DNA from: Phoronis australis | Taxonomy: Eukaryota > Phoronida > Phoronidae | DNA: 64,000 nucleotides | Assembly: GCA_002633005.1 (NCBI GenBank) | Contig: NMRA01000751.1 | Span: 49,791 to 113,790 of the forward strand | Direction: 5' to 3' | Shown: positions 59,101 to 63,487 of the stretch, piece by piece | Layout of the letters: each line of letters opens with the position of its first letter | Numbering within the stretch: the first letter of the stretch is position 1 | Notes under the pieces: model-generated | Told to the model about the DNA's origin: nothing | The model's database searches: none | Seen by the model: the letters and a program-made list of their open reading frames with translations, nothing else | Program-made: the position numbers and the translations under genes

Positions 59101-59725
59101 ATTTATTCAATTGACATAAAATTTACTCAGAATTGATTTGGGCAGTCATTCAGTTCTATACAATGCTGCGTTTGAGCAGTATTTACCATTAGCACTCATT
59201 ACAACATACATGTAGAGTCCACTGTAGCCATCTCCTCAACATTTATCAAAATCACAGTGAACGCAGAATGTAATAACATCGTGCTCACGTGCAAGTATGC
59301 GTACACTTATGTTTGTGAATCTTCTCTGTTCTGACACACCTCTTTGAGGCAGAACCCGTCCTCTTTAATGATGCATTTCCGCAACATTTTAAAAATTTCC
59401 TTGTTGAAAAAAGTGCGATGTGGTAGTCAACACATTAAAAGACACAGGTGATCGAAATATAATTTTTATTTGTTCATTTTTGATTATTATCGTGTCACCG
59501 AACTGCCTACTACGACCGATTGTTTCATTGCAGATCCTGGCTTCTCTGGAGATGCTGGCACGCAGCCTTCCCAAGTTGCACCGCAGCACATCGGAACCCA
59601 CGCTGAACCGGACGCACTTACAGGCAGACGATCCCGACTTTATGTATACGTGTGCGTCACCCATGACGCCTATCAACTGTCAGTTTGGAGCTTTTCCCTT
59701 CTTCAGTACACTGTCCAATTACTGA
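17020..59725 (+). CDS. RAF: RAF-family serine/threonine kinase (BRAF-like), complete spliced gene
   Basis: MAP kinase kinase kinase that is recruited to the membrane by Ras-GTP and phosphorylates MEK. Coding exons: 17020-17124, 25055-25156, 27963-28190, 33585-33691, 34653-34758, 37489-37577, 37966-38055, 41746-41941 or 42405-42543, 47301-47367, optional 49119-49208, 49840-49982, 51173-51369, 51819-51995, 53552-53598, 54807-54925, 55687-55818, 57796-57930, 59534-59725. All splice sites are GT-AG and all phases join. The form with 41746-41941 and without 49119-49208 is 743 residues. Layout: RBD about 129-203, C1 zinc finger 214-259 with all Cys/His ligands, CR2 site around Ser323, acidic N-region RDSNEDW 415-421, P-loop GSGSFG 435-440, ATP-binding Lys454, HRD Asp547, DFG 565-567, C-terminal 14-3-3 site STSEPT around Ser700. 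The Val of the activation segment (TVK) is kept at 571. BRAF-like acidic N-region and N-terminal extension suggest the single invertebrate RAF. Confidence 0.95.
18416..18514. mobile_element. 99-bp fold-back element
   Basis: Outer ends GTGATGCGCGT and ACGCGCATCAC are inverted. The centre is a perfect 15-bp hairpin, CTTCAGTCAGGGTCA with TGACCCTGACTGAAG, at 18451-18485. Flanked by TTAT-like bases. Confidence 0.75.
18571..19080 (+). mobile_element. hAT-like non-autonomous element, copy 2
   Basis: 510 bp with ends CAGGGCTTGGAAT / ATTCCAAGCCCTG and a clean 6-bp direct repeat ATCTAT on both sides (18565-18570, 19081-19086). Contains [20 protein letters not shown] in an open frame and a second short frame from an ATG at about 18819 ([19 protein letters not shown]). 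Confidence 0.88.
19589..20081 (-). pseudogene. Decayed coding-like region, family unknown
   Basis: Minus strand. 19808-19589 is a stop-to-stop frame of about 72 codons with protein-like content ([20 protein letters not shown] ... [19 protein letters not shown]) and no Met. Just upstream in other frames are open stretches to 20081. It looks like one coding sequence broken by frameshifts. I do not recognise the family. Confidence 0.3.
22748..22982 (+). mobile_element. tRNA-derived SINE
   Basis: Head with A-box-like TGGCCTGGTTGATAAG and B-box GGTTCAAGTCC with a perfect GTGGG/CCCAC T-stem (22753-22816), then a body. The tail GTGCAATGGGCCCACATGCG ... ATCAGACCGCCTGCA ends in a T-rich run. The tail recurs at 26750-26830. 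Confidence 0.7.
23430..24440. repeat. About 42-bp minisatellite, 15 diverged units
   Basis: Unit like CTGCAATCTAGGAGTCTGGC then CATTGGGCTTAGAAAGCCGG. Seven units lie left and eight right of a DNA transposon at 23721-24113. In RAF intron 1. Units differ at many positions, so the array is old. Confidence 0.9.
23721..24113. mobile_element. MITE inside the minisatellite
   Basis: Inverted ends GTCTACACACAGACTAACCC and (inverse of right end) ATCTACACATAGACATACTC, each followed by TAGAACAA, about 38 bp of imperfect arm. TAGGAGTC on the left and TAAGAGTC on the right could be an 8-bp target duplication or simply the array unit. Confidence 0.8.
24545..24672 (+). mobile_element. SINE copy lacking its tRNA-like head
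   Basis: ACAAGTGGTC is followed almost directly by CAGAAATCTTTTCAAACTTC ... TTCATTAGGTCATGTGATG ... ATTTCCACGCCGGTTGAAGA. The body matches 24808-24930; the tRNA-like part between ACAAGTGGTC and CAGAAATC is missing. Confidence 0.7.
24733..24930 (+). mobile_element. SINE with tRNA-Thr-like head
   Basis: Head 24739-24811 plus body CAGAAATCTTTTTAGACGTA ... ATTTCCACGCTGGTTCAAGA, the same body as at 24545-24672. The paired body shows that the tRNA-like unit belongs to a dispersed element rather than an isolated tRNA gene. Confidence 0.7.
24739..24811 (+). tRNA. tRNA-Thr(AGT)-like sequence, probable pseudogene / SINE head
   Basis: 73 nt fold as a cloverleaf: acceptor GTCCGGA/TCGGGGC (one G-G mismatch, one wobble), D-stem GCTC/GAGC, anticodon stem TCTGC/GCAGA with loop ACAGTTA (anticodon AGT), T-arm CTGGG-TTCGAGT-CCCGG. 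A box and B box (GGTTCGAGTCC) are intact and TTTTT follows. Position 33 is C, not the near-universal U, which argues against a working tRNA. Confidence 0.45.
25055..25156 (+). CDS. RAF: RAF exon 2 (BRAF-specific region)
   Basis: 102 bp, phase 0 to 0. It reads [20 protein letters not shown] then [14 protein letters not shown], close to BRAF [20 protein letters not shown] and HNPPSIYL. This is the BRAF-specific N-terminal segment that CRAF and ARAF lack. Acceptor TTGTTATAG, donor CTACAG|GTAGG. Confidence 0.92.
25755..27158. mobile_element. DNA transposon remnant with TACCGTATTC ends
   Basis: Left end TACCGTATTCGCCCTAATAA and inverse of right end TACCGTATTCTCGCTAATAA match for about 29 bp with few differences. 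TA at each edge could be the target duplication of a mariner-like insertion. 1.4 kb, internal frame 26065-26277 unrecognised. A SINE tail is nested at 26750-26830. In RAF intron 2; nothing else is seen in that intron. Confidence 0.7.
26750..26830 (+). mobile_element. SINE tail fragment, nested
   Basis: TGCAATGGGCCCAACCATGA ... CATCAGACCACCTGCACTG then T9, matching the tail of 22748-22982. It sits inside the TACCGTATTC element, so it inserted later. Confidence 0.75.
27963..28190 (+). CDS. RAF: RAF exon 3 (coiled segment and start of Ras-binding domain)
   Basis: 228 bp, 76 codons. It starts [19 protein letters not shown], matching BRAF EYTSKLDALQQREQQLL, then an acidic and proline linker. It ends [17 protein letters not shown], the first beta hairpin of the Ras-binding domain. 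Acceptor TTTCACCAG, donor ACGCAG|GTAAGA. Confidence 0.93.
28191..29570. other. RAF intron 3, first part
   Basis: No gene seen. 28846-28867 is a solitary 5' end of the modular repeat (GCGCCCACATATAAATA), without its modules. ORFs of 60-80 codons here lack any gene-like feature. Confidence 0.5.
29575..30260. repeat. About 150-bp tandem repeat
   Basis: At least four to five units with AAGGTCACAGTGAGAAAATC then AAGTTTTTACTTGGAAAATG. AATCAAGTTTTT occurs near 29660, 29817, 29958 and 30106. Internal units differ by about 20-30 percent by eye. Confidence 0.8.
31630..31780. repeat. GGTGAT / GGT microsatellite
   Basis: 150 bp of GGTGATGGTGGT-type units in RAF intron 3. The remainder of the intron (30260-33584) shows only the possible exon at 32379 and a diverged repeat at 33007-33520 (CCAAGTATGTTGCTTTG, AGATGGCAGATGTGGCAGCC) that recurs at 42890-43060. 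Confidence 0.9.
32379..32471 (+). CDS. Possible alternative RAF first exon or cassette exon
   Basis: An open frame starting with an ATG reads [20 protein letters not shown] then [11 protein letters not shown] and ends exactly at GAG|GTAGGT in phase 0. That is the phase needed to join the RBD exon at 33585. Used as a first exon it would give a RAF lacking exons 1-3 and the first RBD strands. No family similarity supports it and no promoter is evident. Confidence 0.2.
33585..33691 (+). CDS. RAF: RAF exon 4 (Ras-binding domain core)
   Basis: 107 bp reading [20 protein letters not shown] then [16 protein letters not shown]. It holds the RBD helix and the CCAVYR-equivalent strand. The exon opens with two GTCAAG copies directly behind the acceptor CAAG, so an acceptor six bases downstream is possible and would remove Val-Lys. 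Confidence 0.93.
34653..34758 (+). CDS. RAF: RAF exon 5 (end of RBD, start of C1)
   Basis: 106 bp reading [20 protein letters not shown] then [22 protein letters not shown] equals BRAF GEELHVE, the last RBD strand. The His of SHNF is the first C1 zinc ligand. Acceptor CGATTTTAG, donor AATTTT|GTAAGT. Confidence 0.92.
35021..36090 (+). repeat. Modular repeat, copy without 3' end
   Basis: Starts GAGCCTACATATGTGGGTGC, then a (TCTG)n run and modules with TGCCACCTAGTGGCCATTTT (35390), CTACCTAGTGGCCATTTT (35832) and CACACCTAGTGGAAG (35987). In RAF intron 5. The rest of the intron to 37488 holds only the fragment at 36359. Confidence 0.8.
35056..35112. repeat. (TCTG)n microsatellite
   Basis: About 14 units. 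It lies where other copies of the modular repeat have GTCCGTCCGTCC, so it grew from the repeat's own tetranucleotide run. Confidence 0.95.
36359..36398 (+). mobile_element. hAT-like element, solo right end
   Basis: GAAAAGTTTCCTTTTTTGTT then ATTGGTCATTCAAAGCCCTG matches the last 50 bases of 18571-19080. The rest of the element is absent. Confidence 0.6.
37489..37577 (+). CDS. RAF: RAF exon 6 (C1 zinc finger)
   Basis: 89 bp reading [20 protein letters not shown] then [10 protein letters not shown]. It has the CX2C...CX2C zinc-binding pairs with family spacing. The C1 domain helps membrane docking and autoinhibition. Acceptor CTATTTCAG, donor TACAA|GTAAGT, phase 2. Confidence 0.95.
37966..38055 (+). 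CDS. RAF: RAF exon 7 (end of C1)
   Basis: 90 bp reading [20 protein letters not shown] then SDIMREKVK. It supplies the last His and two Cys ligands (HX2CX7C). It ends CA|GTAAGT in phase 2, which matters because either of two downstream CR2 exons can supply the missing base. Confidence 0.93.
38119..39247 (+). repeat. Modular repeat, full-span diverged copy
   Basis: From the palindrome GCGCCCACATGTACATGTGG (38120) to the 3' end CAGCATTGCTCTCGTTGT (39247). It is interrupted by AATAAACGCC-type sequence at 38470-38830. Modules are more diverged than in other copies; CTTCCTAGTGGCTCT at 39167 is the clearest remaining CTCF-like site. Confidence 0.7.
38470..38832. mobile_element. AATAAACGCCC-type element
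   Basis: Repeated AATAAACGCCC / GGGCGTTTATT words in both orientations, including the perfect 20-bp palindrome TAAACGCCCATGGGCGTTTA at about 38772-38791. Similar words occur at the edges of 25755-27158 and at 59889-59960. Boundaries are approximate. Confidence 0.5.
39620..39906 (+). repeat. Modular repeat, 3' fragment
   Basis: Modules with CCTACTAGTGACAGTTTT and CCACCTAGAGGCCTTTT, ending TTGGCATTGCTCTTGTTT, the family 3' end. In RAF intron 7. Confidence 0.65.
40010..41510. other. RAF intron 7, gene-free stretch
   Basis: I see nothing structured apart from a doubled phrase, TTTTAATCCAGATAAATAAT, at 40884 and 40915. No exon-like open stretch with splice sites. Confidence 0.5.
41513..41700. 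mobile_element. hAT-like MITE, 188 bp
   Basis: Inverted ends CAGGGTTCCCA / TGGGAACCCTG. It lies 45 bp upstream of the first CR2 exon, so it abuts or contains the branch-point region of that intron. No clear target duplication. Confidence 0.75.
41746..41941 (+). CDS. RAF: RAF exon 8a (CR2 14-3-3 site, acidic version)
   Basis: 196 bp; completes CA|T (His) and leaves phase 0. It reads [20 protein letters not shown], then [12 protein letters not shown], and the CR2 motif [11 protein letters not shown], the inhibitory 14-3-3 site equal to CRAF Ser259 and BRAF Ser365. It ends [16 protein letters not shown] hAT-like MITE ends only 45 bp upstream. See the partner exon at 42405. Confidence 0.9.
42405..42543 (+). 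CDS. RAF: RAF exon 8b (second CR2 14-3-3 site, proline-rich version)
   Basis: 139 bp; after exon 7 it completes CA|A (Gln) and reads [20 protein letters not shown] then [15 protein letters not shown], ending DAINIE|GTAGTT in phase 0. It has the same ERS-x-SAPNV core as exon 8a and INIE resembles BRAF VNID. After exon 8a this acceptor would give a stop at TGA (42474-42476) in the wrong frame. An upstream AG at 42383-42384 would restore frame and add SHSLPHR. Confidence 0.85.
42850..45780. other. RAF intron after CR2 exon 8b, first part
   Basis: 42890-43600 holds diverged repeat blocks with TTGACATGAAATTTACACAC (42987) and TTGACATGAAATTTGCATAC (43396). 43571-43985 is a low-complexity stretch open in two minus-strand frames. 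From 44000 to 45780 I see nothing recognisable. Confidence 0.5.
45790..46870 (+). repeat. Modular repeat, seven-module copy
   Basis: 5' end ATATATGTATTCATATGTGG and CGCATTATGTCGTTGTCC. CTCF-like sites at about 45956 (CCCCTAGTGGCAA), 46111 (CCACCTAGTGCCCA), 46259, 46400, 46543 (CCATCTAGTGGCCA), 46702 and 46795 (CCCCCTAGTGGCAA). The 3' end is missing. Confidence 0.85.
47301..47367 (+). CDS. RAF: RAF exon 9 (CR2 downstream linker)
   Basis: 67 bp, phase 0 to 1, reading [20 protein letters not shown] then SA. It corresponds to BRAF [20 protein letters not shown]. Acceptor CCATTTAAG, donor GCAG|GTAACC. Follows either CR2 exon in frame. Confidence 0.88.
47368..49118. other. RAF intron 9
   Basis: No repeat or gene-like structure recognised. 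Open stretches up to about 80 codons on both strands look like chance. Confidence 0.5.
49119..49208 (+). CDS. RAF: RAF probable cassette exon (90 nt)
   Basis: Acceptor TTGTTACAG and donor CGAG|GTATAC bound a 90-base stretch. Used in phase 1 it reads [20 protein letters not shown] then [10 protein letters not shown] and joins the next exon in frame. Because its length is divisible by three and both sides are phase 1, it can be skipped or kept. The phase 0 frame is also open over the whole exon. No clear vertebrate counterpart, so its use is inferred. Confidence 0.6.
49840..49982 (+). CDS. RAF: RAF exon 11 (Ser/Pro linker before N-region)
   Basis: 143 bp, phase 1 to 0, reading [20 protein letters not shown] then [18 protein letters not shown] and [10 protein letters not shown]. 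Several Ser-Pro and Thr-Pro sites (TPQSPLHSP) are candidates for ERK feedback phosphorylation, as known in vertebrate RAFs. Acceptor GTAACTAG, donor AAAGTG|GTAAGT. Confidence 0.85.
49983..51172. other. RAF intron before N-region exon
   Basis: Nothing firmly identified. An open frame from 50114 ([19 protein letters not shown]) has some protein-like character, but no acceptable donor in frame. Confidence 0.4.
51173..51369 (+). CDS. RAF: RAF exon 12 (N-region, P-loop, ATP lysine)
   Basis: 197 bp. [12 protein letters not shown] is the N-region, followed by [20 protein letters not shown] (glycine-rich loop) and [17 protein letters not shown] with the ATP-binding Lys. The SNED sequence is acidic, like BRAF SSDD and unlike CRAF SSYY. 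Acceptor CATTGTAG, donor CTGAG|GTGAGT, phase 2. Confidence 0.96.
51819..51995 (+). CDS. RAF: RAF exon 13 (kinase N-lobe, hinge)
   Basis: 177 bp reading [20 protein letters not shown] then [20 protein letters not shown] and [18 protein letters not shown]. It contains helix C end, the dimer-interface Arg in KTRHVN, the hinge QWCEG and helix E. Acceptor TTCTTTTTCAG, donor ATGGA|GTGAGT, phase 2. Confidence 0.97.
51996..53551. other. RAF intron 13
   Basis: No gene or dispersed repeat seen until the (TTTTTA)n tract at 53519-53548 that forms the acceptor's pyrimidine-rich region. Confidence 0.5.
53519..53549. repeat. (TTTTTA)n at a splice acceptor
   Basis: About five units of TTTTTA or TTTTA run straight into TTTTCAG of the catalytic-loop exon. 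Confidence 0.9.
53552..53598 (+). CDS. RAF: RAF exon 14 (catalytic loop)
   Basis: 47 bp microexon-sized piece reading [16 protein letters not shown] with the HRD catalytic loop. The acceptor follows a (TTTTTA)n tract ending TTTTCAG. Donor AACA|GTATCC is a weak match to consensus, but phase 1 joins perfectly with the next exon. Confidence 0.95.
53985..54322 (+). repeat. Modular repeat, 3' part
   Basis: Modules with GTGCCCACAAGTGGCAA (54102) and GCGCCATCTAGTGGCCATTT (54219), ending GCGATGCATTGGTGGGCACA and CAACGCTCCGCGTTGCTCTT. It is the clearest 3' end on the plus strand. The rest of this intron (to 54806) shows nothing. Confidence 0.8.
54807..54925 (+). CDS. RAF: RAF exon 15 (DFG and activation segment)
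   Basis: 119 bp reading [20 protein letters not shown] then [20 protein letters not shown]. This equals human BRAF exon 15. The Thr-Val of the activation segment is kept; the BRAF Ser602 position is Thr here. Acceptor CTCCTCAG, donor GGATG|GTGAGT, phase 0. Confidence 0.97.
54926..55686. other. RAF intron 15
   Basis: I see nothing structured here. Confidence 0.5.
55687..55818 (+). CDS. RAF: RAF exon 16 (APE motif, helix F)
   Basis: 132 bp, phase 0 to 0, reading [20 protein letters not shown] then [20 protein letters not shown] and NKDQ. It contains the APE motif and the conserved Asp of helix F. Acceptor CTTGCAG, donor GATCAG|GTACAC. Confidence 0.96.
55819..57795. other. RAF intron 16
   Basis: Gene-free. 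The only clear structure is the long hairpin at 56978-57076. Confidence 0.5.
56978..57076. repeat. Long near-perfect hairpin, 43-bp arms
   Basis: TTTATGACATGGGCAAAACC then TCTTGGAAATTTTGTCAAAA (56978-57020) is the inverse of 57034-57076 with about four mismatches; loop of 13 bases. Possibly a tiny fold-back element. Confidence 0.85.
57796..57930 (+). CDS. RAF: RAF exon 17 (kinase C-lobe)
   Basis: 135 bp, phase 0 to 0, reading [20 protein letters not shown] then [20 protein letters not shown] and PLFPQ. The ER-P block with Arg is the conserved C-lobe arginine. Acceptor TTTCTGCAG, donor CCACAG|GTAAAA. Confidence 0.96.
57931..59533. other. RAF intron 17
   Basis: Contains a weak modular-repeat fragment at about 58676-58800 (GAAGGGTTTTGACGAAACTT, GGCACCATTCAATTTTCAGA). 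A 156-codon minus-strand open frame at 58768-58298 has no recognised similarity. Confidence 0.5.
59534..59725 (+). CDS. RAF: RAF last coding exon
   Basis: 192 bp ending at TGA 59723-59725. It reads [20 protein letters not shown] then [20 protein letters not shown] and [27 protein letters not shown] is the activating C-terminal 14-3-3 site (BRAF Ser729 equivalent) and ASPMTP matches BRAF ASPKTP. Acceptor TTTCATTGCAG. The last eight residues extend beyond the vertebrate end. Confidence 0.95.
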   Translation: MLASLEMLARSLPKLHRSTSEPTLNRTHLQADDPDFMYTCASPMTPINCQFGAFPFFSTLSNY

Positions 59726-61254
59726 GCTCTGTCGATTCTTCTGTGCACAGAATGTCAAACTATATAACATACTCTGTGGCTCTTGAGGTCTGTTAAGTAA
59801 GATTTCGAACTGCAGAGTTGAGCATGCAGAAGGGTGCGTTCAGGGGCTAGAGGACAATGTTACTAATGTCTTATTATTACATTCTCTCTAATAAACGCCC
59901 ACATTTGTACGAGCACCCCCTACTCAATTTCAGACTGCTTGAATAAATACCCCCTGTGAACATTCGAAAGGGAATTGTGCTGTAAAGTGTTCAATGTTTC
60001 ATCTACTTTCAGCAGTACTGAATGGAAACCTTAGTCGCTAGCTTTATTGGTTGTCACTTTGAGCTGTAAAGAAGCACTCCCAAAACGTTCCTTTTGAGGT
60101 GCACTTGCTAAGGCAAATACCATAAGAAATTGTGGCAAGAACTTAAGAAGTCTCAGTGATTAAGGATGAGTGATGAATGTGGGTCAGAGGTCACCAGCTG
60201 CTGACAGCTTGAATTTATATTTCAGTATTAGAAAAGAACAATTATGGAATATATTTGAAAATTAGCCCATCCAGGTTTGCAAAGTTGAAGGTGAATTGGT
60301 CACTCATTTCTGGAAAATAGAAATCAGGGTCTTTAGATTCCGTTTTTAAATTGAATGACATTTCTAATGAACAAGTTCCGAAACAAAATTCATCATTGTA
60401 GTGTCGGGGAATCCACCAACTCGGTTTACTGAAATTATTCACACTTGTGAAATGTTTTGTTTGCCAGCTTTGACTGGTTTTCTTATTAATGTTCCCCAGA
60501 ATCGCTTAATAACTCCGTGTAACAGAGGTTTGTAGTCGATTGTTGTTAAGTGCTTGTTTCCATATATTGTTGCAAGCAGCATGAAAAGATTGTATTAACG
60601 CATGTCTGTTCCTGTGATCACACGGTTTTGGAGGAAGGAGGCATTACGTAGTTATGTGTCACCTGAGTGAATTAAATCTAGGCCGTGTTCTTTGGAGGCA
60701 AGAAACTCATGAGAAAATCTTGTTTGATAGCATGTTTCGCTTGCAGCTGATGGTGTTATCTCGTGAAGACTTGCGTGATGTGTTTTTGCGAGTTTCTTGT
60801 GTCTGCAGAGTACAACCTGTATTTTACTACAAAAGGAAAGTAATAAGTATTGTCACAAAATTATAAAGATCACAGCTATACTTAAAACATCATCACTACG
60901 TGAAAACAATGAAATATTTTGAGTGGAAATAGCAGACAGATGAAAGGTGGGGCATCTTGTACTAATGTGACATTCATTTTGAAATTATGTATAAATTGTG
61001 CACTGGCAATACATCCCATACCCTGCGCTTACTTAAAGAAATCCACCTGCGATGCCTTTAATCTAAAAGACTCCGTGTTGCTAGCAATAGCTCATCCAAA
61101 AAGAAAGCTAAAACTGGCACTGACTTTCACTCAACTGTTGCATTTTGAATGTTAGTTATCTCTGCTGGCCTAGTAATTTGTCTCTGGCAATGTTGGGGTT
61201 TCAAATTATTCATTTTCTGTTGTCGACTGAACCTGTACCATACTATGTATTAAA
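59726..61254 (+). other. RAF: RAF 3' UTR (extent uncertain)
   Basis: After the stop codon AATAAA occurs at 59890-59895 and 59942-59947 and ATTAAA at 61249-61254. The first two lie in a fragment resembling the AATAAGTGCCC transposon end at 25755, so a transposon may supply the poly(A) signal. I see no further coding exon. Confidence 0.4.
59887..59965. mobile_element. AATAAACGCCC-type fragment in the 3' UTR
   Basis: CTAATAAACGCCCACATTTG, GAGCACCCCCTACTCAATTT, CAGACTGCTTGAATAAATAC parallels CTAATAAGTGCCCATGCCCC, AAGCACCCCCCATGCGTTTT, CAGACTTTGCTAAAATAAGC at 25769. It supplies both early AATAAA signals. Confidence 0.6.
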
Positions 61255-62094
61255 CATGTGTCAGTCCTGCTGCTAAATTATATTTAAATTATATTATTTT
61301 ATTATGCTGCATTATTGAACTTATGACTGATGAAGATAAACGTGTGGCCGGTTTTATGACTGACAGCAGGCATAACCTGAAATATTGCATATTTTGCCAG
61401 CGTGCTTATTGTCAAATGGTAGAGAGTCGGACTTGGTTCTTGCATTTTTTATTATCTTAAGAAACGTTTGATCATCAGTGCATATCAATTGTAACCACGG
61501 AATTGGGATGACCCAAGAGAATCTGGTTTCAACAGTGTACAATTGTGGGCTAAATCTATTTTCTTTAAAGTTTTGCCCATCACTATAGCGTTATTCTGCT
61601 AGTTGTATTCATCCATAAGCGGCTTAATGAAGTTAGTATCCACTTTTCAATCACAGTACTTAACCTTCACCAAACCCTGGATGGTACAGTTATGTTATTT
61701 TCATATGCATGTTTTGGTTTGGCATATTTAATGATAGTTGATCACTTATACCTTTGAAGCTACAGTTCTGTACAGTATTTGTTTGCCCTGCCCAAGTTTC
61801 TTTGACCAAAGCCTTCTGAGAAGTACGAATGGATATTTAATACCAACTGAACTGTCACTTAATTATTTTCAATTCCACTAAATTTTGGAGTTAGTGTCAC
61901 AGATCCTGTCACAGGACATTTTTTTTGTCAAAGGTTTAAGTGACATCATTTTATAATCAAAGCTATGCTATGTATCTCATTAAATTCCATCGAGCAGTGG
62001 CGACTGGCTGTATGGAGTGATATCAGGTTTTGGACTGGACGAGGGAAAGGCTTCAGTTTTGTACACAATGTTTCAGTTTTGGCCAAGATGCCTG

Positions 62095-62380
62095 CAGTGA
62101 TTAAAGTTTGAGATGGATTTGACCTTTTTGGCTCCCTCTCGTGGCGATTTTTATTATGCACCCACGTGTACATAATGTGGGTGCATGTTGCCATCTTCTG
62201 TGTCTGGGGATCGGCTGATATGTTCTTTTGGAGCTGACGAAGGATGGCAAGTTTCGGAGGGATTTGACTACTGCTGTGCCCCTTAGTGGCAATTATGTAT
62301 GTTGGGAATTGTTTAATGGATTTTCATGAAATTTCTAAAATAAGTTACTATTAATGAGACCATGATGCCTTTTCATTTTT
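62095..62380 (+). repeat. Modular repeat, fragments
   Basis: 62100-62155 is a module end (GGCTCCCTCTCGTGGCGATT). A new copy starts at 62156 with ATGCACCCACGTGTACATAA and holds one module with GTGCCCCTTAGTGGCAATT (62276). Confidence 0.75.
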
Positions 62381-63487
62381 ATGCGCCCACATATTTATAT
62401 GTGGACGCATTATGCCGTCATCTCTGTCCGTCCGTCCGGCCGTCCGTCCGGGCGGCGTCCGTCCGGCGTCCGCTGCTCTATCTCCAAAACCCTTTGACAT
62501 ACATTCATGAAATTTGGCACATATGTTCCATTCATGAATGGGACGGCATGTGCGAACTTTCGGATGGATCCGACTACCGGTGTGCCCCCTAGTGGCAATT
62601 TTAGTTTTTTACGCTTACCTTTGTATCTTCAAAAGTCCTGAACGGATTTTCATGAAATTTGGTATGTAGGCACCTAGTAGTGAGATGACGCTATCCTGCC
62701 GTTTTCGGATGGATTCGACATAGTTTGCGCCACCTAGTGGCCATTTTTANCCAATAGGGAGCACAGCAATAATCAAATTCCTACAAAATTTGTGGCCAGC
62801 CGTTTCCACATGTGTAGGAAAACATCGCAGAATTTCACAAAAATCCTGTGAAGGATTAAAGAGATGCATTGTTATGGAGATGGCAATAGCAGAGTTTGAT
62901 TTGAGGTGCTCATAGTGGGTGTCCAATTTTGGCATCCTTTCTAACTCTGCAATGTGGTTTGAAGAATTCTTCTGGAATGCTGTACTATTGAAGGAAAACA
63001 ATGGATAGCGTCAACTGCTGCTACACTGTGTGGTGGCAGTTTTTTGCCTTTACCTCCATATCTAACAAATTAGATGAAGGAGCTTCATAAAACTTTGAGT
63101 AAAATTTTATCCAGGTCATCCCATTCTTGGACAGTTCTGATTATTTTGTACTGTGCCCTCTGGTGGTAATTAAATTAATTTGCTTTTGTATATCTGCTAA
63201 ACTGAAGAATTATGGCAAATGAATGAGTTCCTATTAATAAAGTGACCACGACTGTTCTTGATTATTGGATGGATCAAAGTACTGCAGTGCTCGTAGTGGT
63301 TATTTTTTTACAGCTATCATAATTGCTAGCAAGCTGGCCACGTTTTGGGTGTTTACACAAAATTTTAAGTTCATTATTGTTGCTCAGTCTAGTATGTGGA
63401 AATGTTTGAAACATGGGTACCCCCGATATCTTTGCCATTTGCGATGCACGTGGTAGGCGCATATCAACGCTCTGCATTGCTCTTGTA
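62381..63487 (+). repeat. Modular repeat, best full-length copy (about 1.1 kb)
   Basis: Palindromic 5' end GCGCCCACATATTTATATGT (62382-62409), GTCCGTCC run, modules with TGCCCCCTAGTGGCAATTTT (62582) and GCGCCACCTAGTGGCCATTT (62727), N at 62750, weaker modules (CCCTCTGGTGGTAA at 63153) and the 3' end GCGATGCACGTGGTAGGCGC, CAACGCTCTGCATTGCTCTT at 63486. Bases beyond to 64000 show nothing recognisable. Confidence 0.85.
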
